From Neptunomonas qingdaonensis (GTDB lineage: Bacteria > Pseudomonadota > Gammaproteobacteria > Pseudomonadales > Balneatricaceae): a DNA stretch of 64,000 nucleotides. This document shows positions 38,960 through 47,617 of this stretch, piece after piece; position 1 is the stretch's first letter; each line of letters opens with the position of its first letter. The DNA lies in assembly GCF_900113275.1 (NCBI RefSeq), contig NZ_FOOU01000010.1, positions 1-64,000 of the forward strand, in the 5' to 3' direction. The notes beneath the pieces were generated by a model. It did no database searches. It saw only the letters and a list, made by a program, of their open reading frames with translations, and was not told where the DNA came from. A program made the position numbers and the translations under genes.

Positions 38960-39916
38960 ATGATAATTCATGTCGCGGCGGCGGTTATAGAAGACGGCTT
39001 GGGTAATATTTTCCTCGCAAAACGTCCTGATGATAAACATCAGGGCGGATTGTGGGAGTTCCCCGGGGGAAAGGTTGAATCGGGAGAATCGCCCACAACC
39101 GCTTTGATTCGCGAGCTTGATGAAGAAGTCGGAATTCAGGTAACCGAGAGTCATCCTCTGATTCAGGTTCCTTATCATTACGCCGATAAATCTGTGTTTT
39201 TAGATGTGTTTCGAGTGACTGCTTTTACCGGGACAGCCTGGGGTAAAGAAGGGCAGGAAGCCTGCTGGGTACCGGTTAACGAACTGGATTCCTACTCTTT
39301 TCCTGCGGCAAATAAGCCCATCCTGAATGCTGTTCTCTTGCCAGAGAAAGTGTTGATAACGCCAGCCTGTGAGTCTTTATCAGAGTGTCTTGAAGGTATC
39401 AAAGTAGCTATGGGTAAACATGACCTAACGTGGGTTATGTTGAGGCAAAAACAGTTATCAGACGAGGATTATTGCCATTGGGCAGTGGCTATCAGTGCTG
39501 ATATAAAAGCCGCTATAAAAGATCATGTTAGTAAGAGTGCATTGCTGACATTAAACTGTTCGGTTGAACTGGCAAATCGCTTGAATGCGGATGGACTGCA
39601 TTTGACATCAGCGCGTTTAATGTCGCTTACATGCAGAGAAGAATTTACCGGGCGCTTTTTGGGTGCCTCATGTCATTCTCTTGAAGAATTGAATCAAGCG
39701 GCAGCACTGAAGTGCGATTACGTGACTCTATCTCCTGTGAATGCGACGGGCAGCCACCCCGAGACACCAGCCATCGGCTGGCTCGAGACTGAAAAATTGA
39801 TTTCAGAAACCGCACTGCCGGTATTGTTATTGGGAGGAATGCACGCAGATGATTTATCGCGTGCGTTTAACATTGGGGCGCACGGTATCGCGGCTATTAA
39901 TGCCTGGTGGACTTAG
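38960..39916 (+). CDS. Nudix hydrolase (MutT-like) fused to a ThiE-like domain
   Basis: The 318-residue protein has a MutT-type N-terminal half with the Nudix box [21 protein letters not shown] at about residues 36-56, preceded by LWEFPGG. The second half (about 140-318) is a TIM barrel like thiamin-phosphate synthase: [20 protein letters not shown] and [17 protein letters not shown]. MutT removes oxidised GTP from the nucleotide pool. The ThiE-like half lacks the usual ND and HLGQ residues, so a synthase activity is doubtful. This fusion is widespread in gammaproteobacteria next to argJ. It starts three bases after argJ. Confidence 0.9.
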   Translation: MIIHVAAAVIEDGLGNIFLAKRPDDKHQGGLWEFPGGKVESGESPTTALIRELDEEVGIQVTESHPLIQVPYHYADKSVFLDVFRVTAFTGTAWGKEGQEACWVPVNELDSYSFPAANKPILNAVLLPEKVLITPACESLSECLEGIKVAMGKHDLTWVMLRQKQLSDEDYCHWAVAISADIKAAIKDHVSKSALLTLNCSVELANRLNADGLHLTSARLMSLTCREEFTGRFLGASCHSLEELNQAAALKCDYVTLSPVNATGSHPETPAIGWLETEKLISETALPVLLLGGMHADDLSRAFNIGAHGIAAINAWWT

Positions 39917-40115
39917 GTAAAGAGTTTTGGATGAAATCACCTTCGCTATACTCATCCAGATCATCTACGGAGGGTGAAGCGGGTATTTGATACTCTTCGC
40001 TGGCCCACGCACCTAAATCAATCAATTTACAGCGCTCACTGCAGAAAGGCCGGGATTCATTCTTTGCATCCCAAATGGATGGCCCGCCACATTGCGGACA
40101 TTTAATCTTCTTCAT
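39897..40115 (-). CDS. yacG: DNA gyrase inhibitor YacG
   Basis: The 72-residue zinc protein has Cys at positions 6, 9, 25 and 29 (CPQCG and CSERCK), the YacG zinc site. The [11 protein letters not shown] segment follows, as in homologues. YacG binds GyrB and inhibits its DNA binding. Its end overlaps the end of the convergent Nudix/ThiE gene by 20 bases. Its start overlaps the coaE stop by four bases. Confidence 0.94.
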   Translation of the reverse strand: MKKIKCPQCGGPSIWDAKNESRPFCSERCKLIDLGAWASEEYQIPASPSVDDLDEYSEGDFIQNSLPKSTRH

Positions 40116-40726
40116 ACGCGGTACTCGTTAACAGCCAATTCACGTAATTTTATATCCAATAGTTTTATCTGATTTTTCAGGTTGTCTAAGGTGCTGCCGT
40201 TTTCTAACACGCTATCGGCAAGATCAAGGCGTGCTTGTCGGCTAAGTTGAGCTGCCATAATACGTTTGATCTGCTCTTCGTTATTAGCATCGCGAGAAGC
40301 CGCACGTTCAACCTGTAGATTTTCAGGCAGATCAATAACAACGACATGATCAACCATTTTATGCTGATCTGTTTCCAGTAGCAGAGGAGAGGCAAGAATG
40401 ATAAAGGGTGACATGCCTTGGTAACTGTCTATTTTATCCATAATGCGGTGGCGGATAATAGGATGTAGTAATTGTTCCAGCCATTCACGGGATTTGGTGT
40501 CTGAAAACACGGTTTCTCTTAAGTGAGCGCGATCTAAGCTTCCATTATCGGATAATATAGCCGGGCCAAAGTGCTCAACAATCCTGGTTAATGCCGCTTC
40601 GCCTGGTTCCACGACTTCACGCGCAATAATATCAGCATCAATAATGGGCCTGCCCAGTGCTTCAAACTGCGCTGAAGCCGCACTTTTCCCGCTACCAATT
40701 CCACCCGTTAAACCAACCACCAACAT
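40112..40726 (-). CDS. coaE: Dephospho-CoA kinase
   Basis: The 204-residue P-loop kinase starts [21 protein letters not shown], with Walker A GGIGSGKS at residues 8-15, and includes the [13 protein letters not shown] segment near residue 32. It phosphorylates dephospho-CoA in the last step of coenzyme A synthesis. I prefer ATG 40726 to the GTG at 40738 because homologues begin at the LVVGLTGG strand. It is followed by yacG and preceded by pilD, a conserved order. Confidence 0.95.
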   Translation of the reverse strand: MLVVGLTGGIGSGKSAASAQFEALGRPIIDADIIAREVVEPGEAALTRIVEHFGPAILSDNGSLDRAHLRETVFSDTKSREWLEQLLHPIIRHRIMDKIDSYQGMSPFIILASPLLLETDQHKMVDHVVVIDLPENLQVERAASRDANNEEQIKRIMAAQLSRQARLDLADSVLENGSTLDNLKNQIKLLDIKLRELAVNEYRV

Positions 40727-40777
40727 AATAAAACTCACTTAATGATGTTTCAAAATTTTCAGAAAAACCAATATTCA

Positions 40778-41674
40778 CTATAACATCAAAAGATAGGCTG
40801 CTGTTATCTGATCACCCCAGAGTAGCGCTATCCAACCGGCAATCGCTAAATAAGGCCCGAAGGGGAGTGGGTTTTGAACTTCGTGTTTTCTCGATAACAT
40901 CAGGATAACCGCCAGAATAACACCGGTGACTGAAGAGAGTAAAATGATTAAAGGCAAGGCCGTGGCACCACACCAGGCTCCCAGTGCCGCCAGGAGTTTG
41001 AAGTCACCATAGCCCATGCCTTCTTTACCCGTGAGAAGTTTAAATAACCAGTAAATAGACCAGAGGATCAGATATCCGAGAGCGGCTCCCCACACGGCGG
41101 AAGACAATGATGTGAAGCTATCCTGAGAGTTGATCAGCAGGCCCAGCCATAAGAGTGGCAGTACTATTCTGTCGGGTAGCAGTTGATGGTCAATATCAAT
41201 AAAGGTTAATGCCACTAAGCTCCAGGTGAAAAATACGGCGGCTAATCCATAAGCATTGAAACCAAACTGGTATACAGCAACAACACTCAATAGTGCGGTT
41301 AACAGTTCAATCAAAGGGTATCGTAACGATATAGAGGTTTTACAGTGTGAACATTGGCCGCGTAAAAACAGATAACTAACAACAGGGATGTTTTCATACC
41401 AGCGGATCTTATGTTGGCAACTGGGGCAGGTGGATGCCGGCGTGGCCAGATTGAAGGTTTCCTTAGAGTCCTTTTTATCCGTGCTATTGATATCATCTGA
41501 TTGGCTATCGGGTAACGCTTCTTCTACCAGGCTTGCTTGCCATTCGCGCTCCATCATCACCGGGATTCGGTAGATCACGACATTTAAAAAGCTGCCGACT
41601 AATAAAGCGAAAACAAAGGTAAACATTGCCGCATATAGCGGTTCAGCACTAAGCCAGGTTATCAAGGGCGTCAT
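40778..41674 (-). CDS. pilD: Type IV prepilin peptidase / N-methyltransferase
   Basis: The 298-residue polytopic enzyme has the cytoplasmic zinc-binding pairs CPSC and CSHC near residues 88 and 115. The two catalytic aspartates are in TFIDIDHQLLPD and GMGYGDFKLL. It cleaves the leader of PilA before the conserved Phe and methylates the new N-terminus. The loop before the zinc site (about residues 45-85) is longer and more acidic than usual. It follows pilC at a spacing of 64 bases. Confidence 0.96.
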   Translation of the reverse strand: MTPLITWLSAEPLYAAMFTFVFALLVGSFLNVVIYRIPVMMEREWQASLVEEALPDSQSDDINSTDKKDSKETFNLATPASTCPSCQHKIRWYENIPVVSYLFLRGQCSHCKTSISLRYPLIELLTALLSVVAVYQFGFNAYGLAAVFFTWSLVALTFIDIDHQLLPDRIVLPLLWLGLLINSQDSFTSLSSAVWGAALGYLILWSIYWLFKLLTGKEGMGYGDFKLLAALGAWCGATALPLIILLSSVTGVILAVILMLSRKHEVQNPLPFGPYLAIAGWIALLWGDQITAAYLLML

Positions 41675-41738
41675 CTTGTCTTTTTCACCAAACTAAATAA
41701 TATATAAAGGCATAATCAATGCCTACGTAACTGAAAGG

Positions 41739-42962
41739 CTACACGACATTACCTAGCTGGAAGATCGGCAGATACATGGCGATAACCAAGCCGCCTACTA
41801 AAATGCCCAGCACGGCCATAATCATCGGTTCCATCAGGCTGGAAAGGTTGTCCACTGCATTATCGACTTCCTCTTCATAGAAGCTGGCGACCTTGTCGAG
41901 CATCCCATCCAAAGAGCCTGCTTCCTCGCCAATAGCGATCATCTGTATCGCCATGTTGGGAAACACACCTGTCATAGTGACTGCGTTTTGTAAGGATTGG
42001 CCGGTAGAAACACCGTTACGGATTTGAATAATGGCGGTGCGATAAACAACGTTTCCGGCTGCACCGGAGGCTGAATCTAAGGCATTCACCAGCGGGACAC
42101 CGGCAGCAAAGGTGGTTGATAATGTTCGCGCGAAACGAGCAATGGCTGCTTTGTGTAATATTTCACCTAACACAGGTAGTTTGAGTACCGCTCTATCAAT
42201 AAAGTCGGCAAATTTTTGAGACTTTTCTTTCATTTTGACAAAAGAAAAACCGATTAGCATTATGCCAATTAGTGCAATAAACCAATAGGTTTGAGCGAAC
42301 TCTGACAGTCCAACTACAAATTGTGTAAACGCAGGTAGTTCAGCTCCAAAGCTTGAGAAGACACTTTCGAATTGAGGCACTACTTTGACCAGCAGAATAG
42401 CGGAAACAATAATACCGACTACTAACACCGCGGCTGGGTAGGTCATCGCTTTTTTAATCTTTTTCTTTAATGATTCCACTTTTTCTTTATAAGTAGCAAT
42501 ACGGTCAAGCATGGTTTCCAGGGCACCGGATTGTTCGCCGGCGCTTACCAGGCTGCAATAAAGTTCATCAAAGTATTTAGGGTGGTCGGCTAGTGATGCT
42601 GCAAAGTCCTGACCGCCATTCACGGACGCGCGAATGTCGTGAATCAGTTCTTTGACTTTGGTTTTTTCAACGCCGTTAGCGACAATATCCATCCCCTGCA
42701 GAAGAGGTACACCCGCGCGCATCATGGTGGCAATTTGTCGGGTGAAATAGGCAATATCTAAGGGTTTTATGGGTTTGCTTTTATCACTAAACAGGGATCC
42801 TGAGGATTCCTTAGCCACCTTTTTTGGTAGAATGCCTTGTTTGCGCAGCAGTGCCTTTGCAGTTGCTATATCGGTCGCATCAATTTTACCTTTACTTATA
42901 TTGCCGCTTTTGTCTTTGCCCTGCCAGCTATAAGTAACGGATTTTTTTTGTTTGGCTGCCAT
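41739..42962 (-). CDS. pilC: Type IV pilus inner-membrane platform protein PilC
   Basis: The 407-residue protein has two T2SSF (GspF-type) domains, at about 70-195 and 275-397, with the MMRAGVPLLQGMDI and FAAGVPLVNALDSASGA motifs. Three membrane helices are predicted. It couples the PilB motor to pilin insertion. It lies 24 bases downstream of pilB in the pilBCD operon. Confidence 0.97.
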   Translation of the reverse strand: MAAKQKKSVTYSWQGKDKSGNISKGKIDATDIATAKALLRKQGILPKKVAKESSGSLFSDKSKPIKPLDIAYFTRQIATMMRAGVPLLQGMDIVANGVEKTKVKELIHDIRASVNGGQDFAASLADHPKYFDELYCSLVSAGEQSGALETMLDRIATYKEKVESLKKKIKKAMTYPAAVLVVGIIVSAILLVKVVPQFESVFSSFGAELPAFTQFVVGLSEFAQTYWFIALIGIMLIGFSFVKMKEKSQKFADFIDRAVLKLPVLGEILHKAAIARFARTLSTTFAAGVPLVNALDSASGAAGNVVYRTAIIQIRNGVSTGQSLQNAVTMTGVFPNMAIQMIAIGEEAGSLDGMLDKVASFYEEEVDNAVDNLSSLMEPMIMAVLGILVGGLVIAMYLPIFQLGNVV

Positions 42963-42986
42963 CTTTATCTGTTCCTTTTTCTGCTA

Positions 42987-44699
42987 TCAGGTTTTAATAA
43001 CTCGGTTCATCTCTTCCAGGCTGGTGAGGCCTTGAGCCACCTTATCCAGTCCGGTTTGGCGAAGTGGTCTGAATCCTTGTTCGCGGGCAATACGGATAAT
43101 ATCGATAGAGGAGCCATTATTCATAATCACTTCTGCTATTTCAGGGGTCATAGGTAGCATCTCATAAATACCTACGCGGCCTTTATATCCACGTGTGCAC
43201 TTAGCGCAGCCGTCAGGATTGGCTTCATACAGCGTCATATTGTGCATTTGTTCAGGGGTAAACCCTTCTTCCATTAATGCTGCTTCTGGTACAGACGAAG
43301 CGCGTTTACAAGGCTCGCATAAACGGCGTGCCAAGCGTTGAGCAATAATTAAGCTGACAGAAGTAGCCACGTTGAACGACGCGACACCCATATTGCGTAA
43401 TCGGGTGAGCGTTTCCGGCGCGCTGTTTGTGTGAAGTGTAGACAGCACCATATGGCCGGTTTGCGCGGCTTTTACTGCGATTTCAGCGGTTTCAAGATCG
43501 CGAATCTCCCCGACCATGACCACATCCGGATCCTGTCGCAGGAAGGAGCGTAACGCTTCGGCAAAGGTTAAACCGACTTTGGCATTTACATGCACCTGGT
43601 TAATTCCTTCAAGGTTTATCTCAACAGGATCTTCCGCGGTAGAAATATTCAATTCAGGTGTGTTAAGTATATTGAGGCCTGTATACAGCGTTACCGTTTT
43701 ACCACTACCGGTAGGGCCGGTAACCAGGATCATTCCTTGTGGTTTGTGTAAAGTGCTCATGTACAGATCATTCTGCACCTGGCTAAAGCCGAGTGCATCA
43801 ACCCCCATTTTGGCACTGGAAGGATCGAGAATACGCAGTACTATTTTTTCACCCCAGAGGGTAGGGAGCGTGTTAACACGGAAATCAATGGCGCGGTTTT
43901 TAGATATCTTCATCTTGATACGGCCATCTTGTGGCATACGTCTCTCAGAGATGTCCATCTGTGACATGACTTTTAAGCGCGCCGATAAGCGTTTGGCAAG
44001 GTTGTTAGGTGGTTTGGCAATTTCCTGCAAGATACCATCTATACGGCTGCGGATACGGTAGCTTTTTTCATAAGGCTCAAAGTGAATATCGGATGCGCCT
44101 TTTTTGATGCAGTCGAGTAAGATTTTGTTTACAAAGCGCACAATGGGAGCATCTTTGGAGGCATCTTCACTGCTTTGCTCTTCCTCTTCCTTGGCGCTAC
44201 CGTCGTCAATTTCCAGAGAGTCTAGATCGGTGTCCTCGAGCTCTTCAAGCGCTGATCCCTGTCCATCAAGGAACGCCTCGATAAACTGTTTGAGTTTATC
44301 TTCCTCAACTATGACACCTTCAGTGGTAATTCCTGTATGAAATTTAAATTCATCCAGTGCCTGAATGTTGGTAGGGTCTGCCAGCGCGATATAGAGCCGG
44401 TTGTCTCTTTTAACTAGGGGAATAGCGTGGTGCTTGGAGATTAAATTGTCGGATACCAGCCCCTGTGGGATGGTATCAGTATTGACACAGTTGAGATCCA
44501 GCAAAGGTAAACCAAATTCATCTGAAGCTGCGCTGGCGGCACGATGTGCACTTACCAAACGTTCATCAATGATGTGGCTGATAAAAGGTTTTTGAGAGGC
44601 ACGCGCTTTTTCAATCGCATTACGGGCTACATCCGCAGAGAATACGCCGTCTTTAACCAGTCTTCTGGCTAGGCCGCTTAAAGGTTGCTGGACCTGCAT
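42987..44699 (-). CDS. pilB: Type IV pilus extension ATPase PilB
   Basis: The 570-residue ATPase has an N-terminal MshEN domain (about residues 1-150), which in relatives binds cyclic-di-GMP. The core carries Walker A VTGPTGSGKTVTLY near residue 330, the Asp box, VMVGEIRDLETAEIA (Walker B) and STLHTN (His box). A zinc motif CEPCK...CAKC lies near residue 470. It powers pilus assembly. It is the first gene of pilBCD and is divergent from pilA. Confidence 0.97.
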   Translation of the reverse strand: MQVQQPLSGLARRLVKDGVFSADVARNAIEKARASQKPFISHIIDERLVSAHRAASAASDEFGLPLLDLNCVNTDTIPQGLVSDNLISKHHAIPLVKRDNRLYIALADPTNIQALDEFKFHTGITTEGVIVEEDKLKQFIEAFLDGQGSALEELEDTDLDSLEIDDGSAKEEEEQSSEDASKDAPIVRFVNKILLDCIKKGASDIHFEPYEKSYRIRSRIDGILQEIAKPPNNLAKRLSARLKVMSQMDISERRMPQDGRIKMKISKNRAIDFRVNTLPTLWGEKIVLRILDPSSAKMGVDALGFSQVQNDLYMSTLHKPQGMILVTGPTGSGKTVTLYTGLNILNTPELNISTAEDPVEINLEGINQVHVNAKVGLTFAEALRSFLRQDPDVVMVGEIRDLETAEIAVKAAQTGHMVLSTLHTNSAPETLTRLRNMGVASFNVATSVSLIIAQRLARRLCEPCKRASSVPEAALMEEGFTPEQMHNMTLYEANPDGCAKCTRGYKGRVGIYEMLPMTPEIAEVIMNNGSSIDIIRIAREQGFRPLRQTGLDKVAQGLTSLEEMNRVIKT

Positions 44700-45037
44700 G
44701 TACTCTCCTTTTTGAAAATTGCTCTTTGGTAAACTGTTACGTCACTTTGTGAGCCTTTGTCTTTGTCTGTCTTTTTCCAAAGATGATCCGATTCACAAGT
44801 CATTAATAATTATAGGCTAAAATCTTGGCCGCAACAGCACAAACACAAATACTATATAAAGGATAAATTTTTTTATATTAGATTTAACAAATTTTTAATT
44901 GCCTCTGTGGAAATTACAAAAAGCTAGTCTACACTGGTCTGTAAGTACTTCTTACACAAGGTACCGATACAAGGAAATACGGATTCACCAATTTAAATAT
45001 TACTTTTAATTTTCGAAAAGTCGCTGGAGAAGCACAC
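44700..45037. other. Divergent control region between pilB and pilA
   Basis: No gene is present. It contains the predicted pilA promoter at 44907-44935 and, over the expected transcription start, an inverted repeat TGTAAG / CTTACA (44940-44945 and 44951-44956). I found no GG-N10-GC sigma54 promoter. The AT-rich part around 44860-44900 could act as an upstream element. A pilB promoter probably lies in 44700-44830 but I cannot place it. Confidence 0.5.
44907..44935 (+). promoter_or_regulatory. Candidate sigma70 promoter of pilA
   Basis: TGGAAA (44907-44912) and TACACT (44930-44935) are separated by 17 bases. The -35 is a 4/6 match. The resulting leader is about 95 bases long. Confidence 0.4.
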
Positions 45038-45466
45038 ATGAGAAACATGAAAAAACAACAGGGTTTTACATTGATCGAGCTGATGATCGTAGTAGCGATT
45101 ATCGGTATTCTGGCAGCGATTGCATTGCCTGCGTATCAGGATTACACAAAAAGGGCACATGTTACTGAAGGCTTGACGTTGGCTGCAGCAGCAAAAACAG
45201 CAGTGACAGAATATTACTCCTCACAAGCTACTTTTCCCACGACTAATGCAAGTGCAGGACTCACTCCAACAGCAACAGATATAAATGGAAATGCAGTCAC
45301 GTCTGTGGCTGTTGGTACCTCTGGTGCGATAACAGTAACATACAATGGGAAAGTAACATCTGGTGCAACAGTAATCTTACTGCCAACGGCAGCGTCGGGT
45401 GGTGTTACATGGACTTGTAATACTGGTACAGTTGCGGATACGTTCCTTCCAAGTAATTGCCGATAA
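45038..45466 (+). CDS. pilA: Type IVa major pilin PilA
   Basis: The 142-residue prepilin has a nine-residue leader ending in Gly, followed by [20 protein letters not shown], with Glu5 of the mature protein, the PilD cleavage and methylation signature. The C-terminal Cys pair (CNTG...SNC) closes the D-loop by a disulfide. The middle is Thr/Ser/Ala-rich and could accept O-glycans from the PglL-type enzyme encoded at 50331. GGAG at 45026-45029 supports ATG 45038 rather than the ATG three codons later. A strong terminator follows. Confidence 0.97.
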   Translation: MRNMKKQQGFTLIELMIVVAIIGILAAIALPAYQDYTKRAHVTEGLTLAAAAKTAVTEYYSSQATFPTTNASAGLTPTATDINGNAVTSVAVGTSGAITVTYNGKVTSGATVILLPTAASGGVTWTCNTGTVADTFLPSNCR

Positions 45467-45480
45467 AAGCTATAATTATC

Positions 45481-45510
45481 AACCCGCTATCATCATAGCG
45501 GGTTTTTTTT
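45481..45510 (+). terminator. Terminator after pilA
   Basis: AACCCGCTAT (45481-45490) and ATAGCGGGTT (45495-45504) form a 10-bp stem with a CATC loop and a run of eight Ts. Its strength fits a highly expressed single-gene pilin transcript. Confidence 0.93.
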
Positions 45511-45687
45511 GCTCAAGTAATACTGCGCTGGCTTTAGCAAAGTAGAAATATCCCACCTAGCGATTACCCTCATACATTAAGTATTTCCTTTTTTATCAAC
45601 AGCTTTGAATCTTTTATTCTTTGTTTTTATCTAACTTCAAAGTATTATCTTTTATTGATTACTCACGTTAGGTTGGTCTGATTTTCT

Positions 45688-46035
45688 ATGAAGCGTACAA
45701 TAATTATCCTCCTTATCGCTGCTTCTATAGCAGTTACTCTCTATATCAACCAAACCAAAAAACTCATTCCGCCAGAAGTTAAGGCAAAAATTGAGCAAAC
45801 CTTGTTGGATGATGCGTTGTTTCCTGCGCGGCCTGTGTGGTGGAGTGATGATAAAATTCTCGCATTGGGTATCGTTGCTAACGGTATTAGCGGTGATGAG
45901 GCTGCTAAAAAAGCCTGTGAATTGTTATCGGGGCGTTCTTTACCTGTGTCAGGATTACTTATTGAAATTTATGATGTGGTTAAGATTCAAAAGTCTGATG
46001 ATTGGGGCTTGCTTGGATCAGCTAAGTGCCTGTAA
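45688..46035 (+). CDS. Small membrane-anchored or secreted protein of unknown function
   Basis: I do not recognise this 115-residue protein. It begins MKRTIIILLIAASIAVTLYI, a signal anchor or signal peptide, and continues as a mixed soluble domain with Cys at positions 93 and 114 in the ORF (KKACELL and SAKCL), which could form a disulfide in the periplasm. No ribosome binding site is strong. It stands alone between pilA and a convergent membrane-protein gene. Amino-acid composition is normal for a real protein. A role with the pilus is possible only by position. Confidence 0.6.
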   Translation: MKRTIIILLIAASIAVTLYINQTKKLIPPEVKAKIEQTLLDDALFPARPVWWSDDKILALGIVANGISGDEAAKKACELLSGRSLPVSGLLIEIYDVVKIQKSDDWGLLGSAKCL

Positions 46036-46157
46036 AGAGATGCTCGTAAAAGAAGTGTCCGTAAGTGAATGCCCATCAGTGAAGTTTGCATAAGCTGAAA
46101 AGGGTGAGTTCTCAGCTTATTTAATTCAGCCACTGCTTGGCGGTGGCTAAGATATAC

Positions 46158-46550
46158 TCACATTAAGAACTGGGTTTTAAACCATCCCCACAAGCCAAGT
46201 GAGTAGTTGGGGAATATATCAATCCCCAGTGCTGATTTAATCAGATACAGAACTATCAGTCCTACGATTGTTGCAAATAACAAAAACGAAGCCACAGCGA
46301 AGGCGGTGGCTATGCGTGATAAGTCTTGTTCGCGTCGAGAAAGATCACGTTTGTTGCGCCCTGCCAGAAAAACAAAATAATAGCGCCAGCGCCAGAATTT
46401 CAGGGTACCTCGCAGATCAACAGGGTGTTGTCCCCACTTGCGTGCGCCAAAAGCGATTTTAAGCGCGGCGAGCTGCTCTTGGGTGAAGGATTCTTTCAGG
46501 TCTTCCGGTAGGCGATCTTTTAAGCCGTCTATAAAAGGATCGTTTTGCAC
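46158..46550 (-). CDS. Conserved small inner-membrane protein, function unknown
   Basis: The 130-residue protein has a soluble N-terminal half (PFIDGLKDRLPEDLKESFTQEQLAALKIAFGARKWGQHPVDLRG) and a basic patch (FWRWRYYFVFLAGRNKRDLSRREQD). A membrane helix lies at about 85-108, followed by a short C-terminal tail. I recall similar proteins in Pseudomonas-type genomes next to nadC or pilus genes, often misannotated as a shikimate enzyme; nothing here supports that. It lies just downstream of nadC on the same strand and may be co-transcribed. Confidence 0.7.
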   Translation of the reverse strand: MQNDPFIDGLKDRLPEDLKESFTQEQLAALKIAFGARKWGQHPVDLRGTLKFWRWRYYFVFLAGRNKRDLSRREQDLSRIATAFAVASFLLFATIVGLIVLYLIKSALGIDIFPNYSLGLWGWFKTQFLM

Positions 46551-46592
46551 TATATAGCCCTTGTTCAGACGCTTCTTAATTAGAGTATTCAG

Positions 46593-47447
46593 TTAGATCA
46601 AGCGCATCGATAGATCGATGGCGCGGCAGTGTTTGGTGAGCGCTCCTATCGATATGTAATCAACTCCTGTTTGAGCAATATTGAGAAGGGTGTCTTCGGT
46701 AATATTGCCAGAGGCTTCCAGTTTAGCCTGAGCGCTGTTTGCTAGTGCTTTATTAATAGCAACCGCTTCGCGTAGCTCTTCTGGCGCAAAATTATCCAGC
46801 ATAATGATGTCGGCATGTGCATCTAACGCTTGTTGGAGTTGTGCCAGTGTTTCCACTTCTACTTCTACTTTTTTGCCGGGAGCCGTTTTCTGGGCGGTTT
46901 CAATCGCTTGTTTAATCCCGCCGCATGCCATGATGTGGTTCTCTTTAATCAGAAAAGCATCATAAAGACCAATGCGGTGGTTGTAGCATCCACCACAGGT
47001 GACGGCATATTTTTGTGCCATTCGTAAACCAGGAATGGTTTTACGGGTATCGAGTAAACGAACCGAAGTGCTGGCCACCTTATCCGCGTAGTGTTGGCTG
47101 ATAGTGGCGGTGCCGGATAGGGTTTGTAAAAAATTAAGTGCACAGCGCTCTGCTGTGAGTAAAGATCGTGCTGACCCTTTAGCAGTAAACAGCACCTGAT
47201 CAGGCTTTACCCGGTCGCCATCTTTGATTTGCCATTGGATCTGCATGTTAGAGTCGACCTGACGAAACACTTCATCAACCCATGCGGTACCGCTGATCAC
47301 TGCTGATTCGCGTGAAATGACGCGCGCCGTTGCTTGCTCTGTTTCACAAATCAACAGAGCAGTAATGTCGCCACTGCCGACATCTTCTGTCAGTGCTGCT
47401 GTAACATTGGCGTGTATAACAGGTTTCAGGTCAGTGATAGTTAACAT
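46593..47447 (-). CDS. nadC: Nicotinate-nucleotide pyrophosphorylase (quinolinate phosphoribosyltransferase)
   Basis: The 284-residue enzyme has [12 protein letters not shown] near residue 20, the substrate-binding [16 protein letters not shown] near residue 111, and [32 protein letters not shown] near residue 143. It makes nicotinate mononucleotide from quinolinate and PRPP in NAD synthesis. It is divergent from ampD, as in Pseudomonas. Its leader is a degenerate 12-14-bp repeat. Confidence 0.97.
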   Translation of the reverse strand: MLTITDLKPVIHANVTAALTEDVGSGDITALLICETEQATARVISRESAVISGTAWVDEVFRQVDSNMQIQWQIKDGDRVKPDQVLFTAKGSARSLLTAERCALNFLQTLSGTATISQHYADKVASTSVRLLDTRKTIPGLRMAQKYAVTCGGCYNHRIGLYDAFLIKENHIMACGGIKQAIETAQKTAPGKKVEVEVETLAQLQQALDAHADIIMLDNFAPEELREAVAINKALANSAQAKLEASGNITEDTLLNIAQTGVDYISIGALTKHCRAIDLSMRLI

Positions 47448-47460
47448 AGTGATCCGGCTT

Positions 47461-47525
47461 TTTTGTTAAAAGGGTTTGATTAAAGGGTTCTATTAAAGGT
47501 TTGATTAAAGTATTTAATAAAGGGT
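47461..47525 (-). repeat. Degenerate 11-14-bp tandem repeat in the nadC leader
   Basis: On the plus strand the units TTTTGTTAAAAGGG, TTTGATTAAAGGG, TTCTATTAAAGG, TTTGATTAAAG and TATTTAATAAAGGG follow one another. They resemble the TTTTGTTAAGAG unit of the argJ leader about 10 kb away. The block starts 14 bases upstream of the nadC start, between the divergent nadC and ampD genes, and must be part of the nadC 5' region. Confidence 0.7.
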
Positions 47526-47617
47526 TGTCTAACTGCTTGTATAAACATTGCATGCTAAAATGTTGTCATTAATCGTTTGGCAATTTTAGCCCAATACTAA
47601 CAAGGCGAGTAGGTTAA

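Noticed and set aside
44860-45037. Sigma54 promoter upstream of pilA
   Set aside because: I looked for GG-N10-GC, as used by Pseudomonas pilA; the nearest candidate has a 12-base spacing and lacks the flanking consensus.
45791-46093. Alternative 100-codon frame over the unknown gene next to pilA
   Set aside because: The frame at 45688 has a signal sequence and a more protein-like composition; this one is Cys/Met-rich and starts internally.
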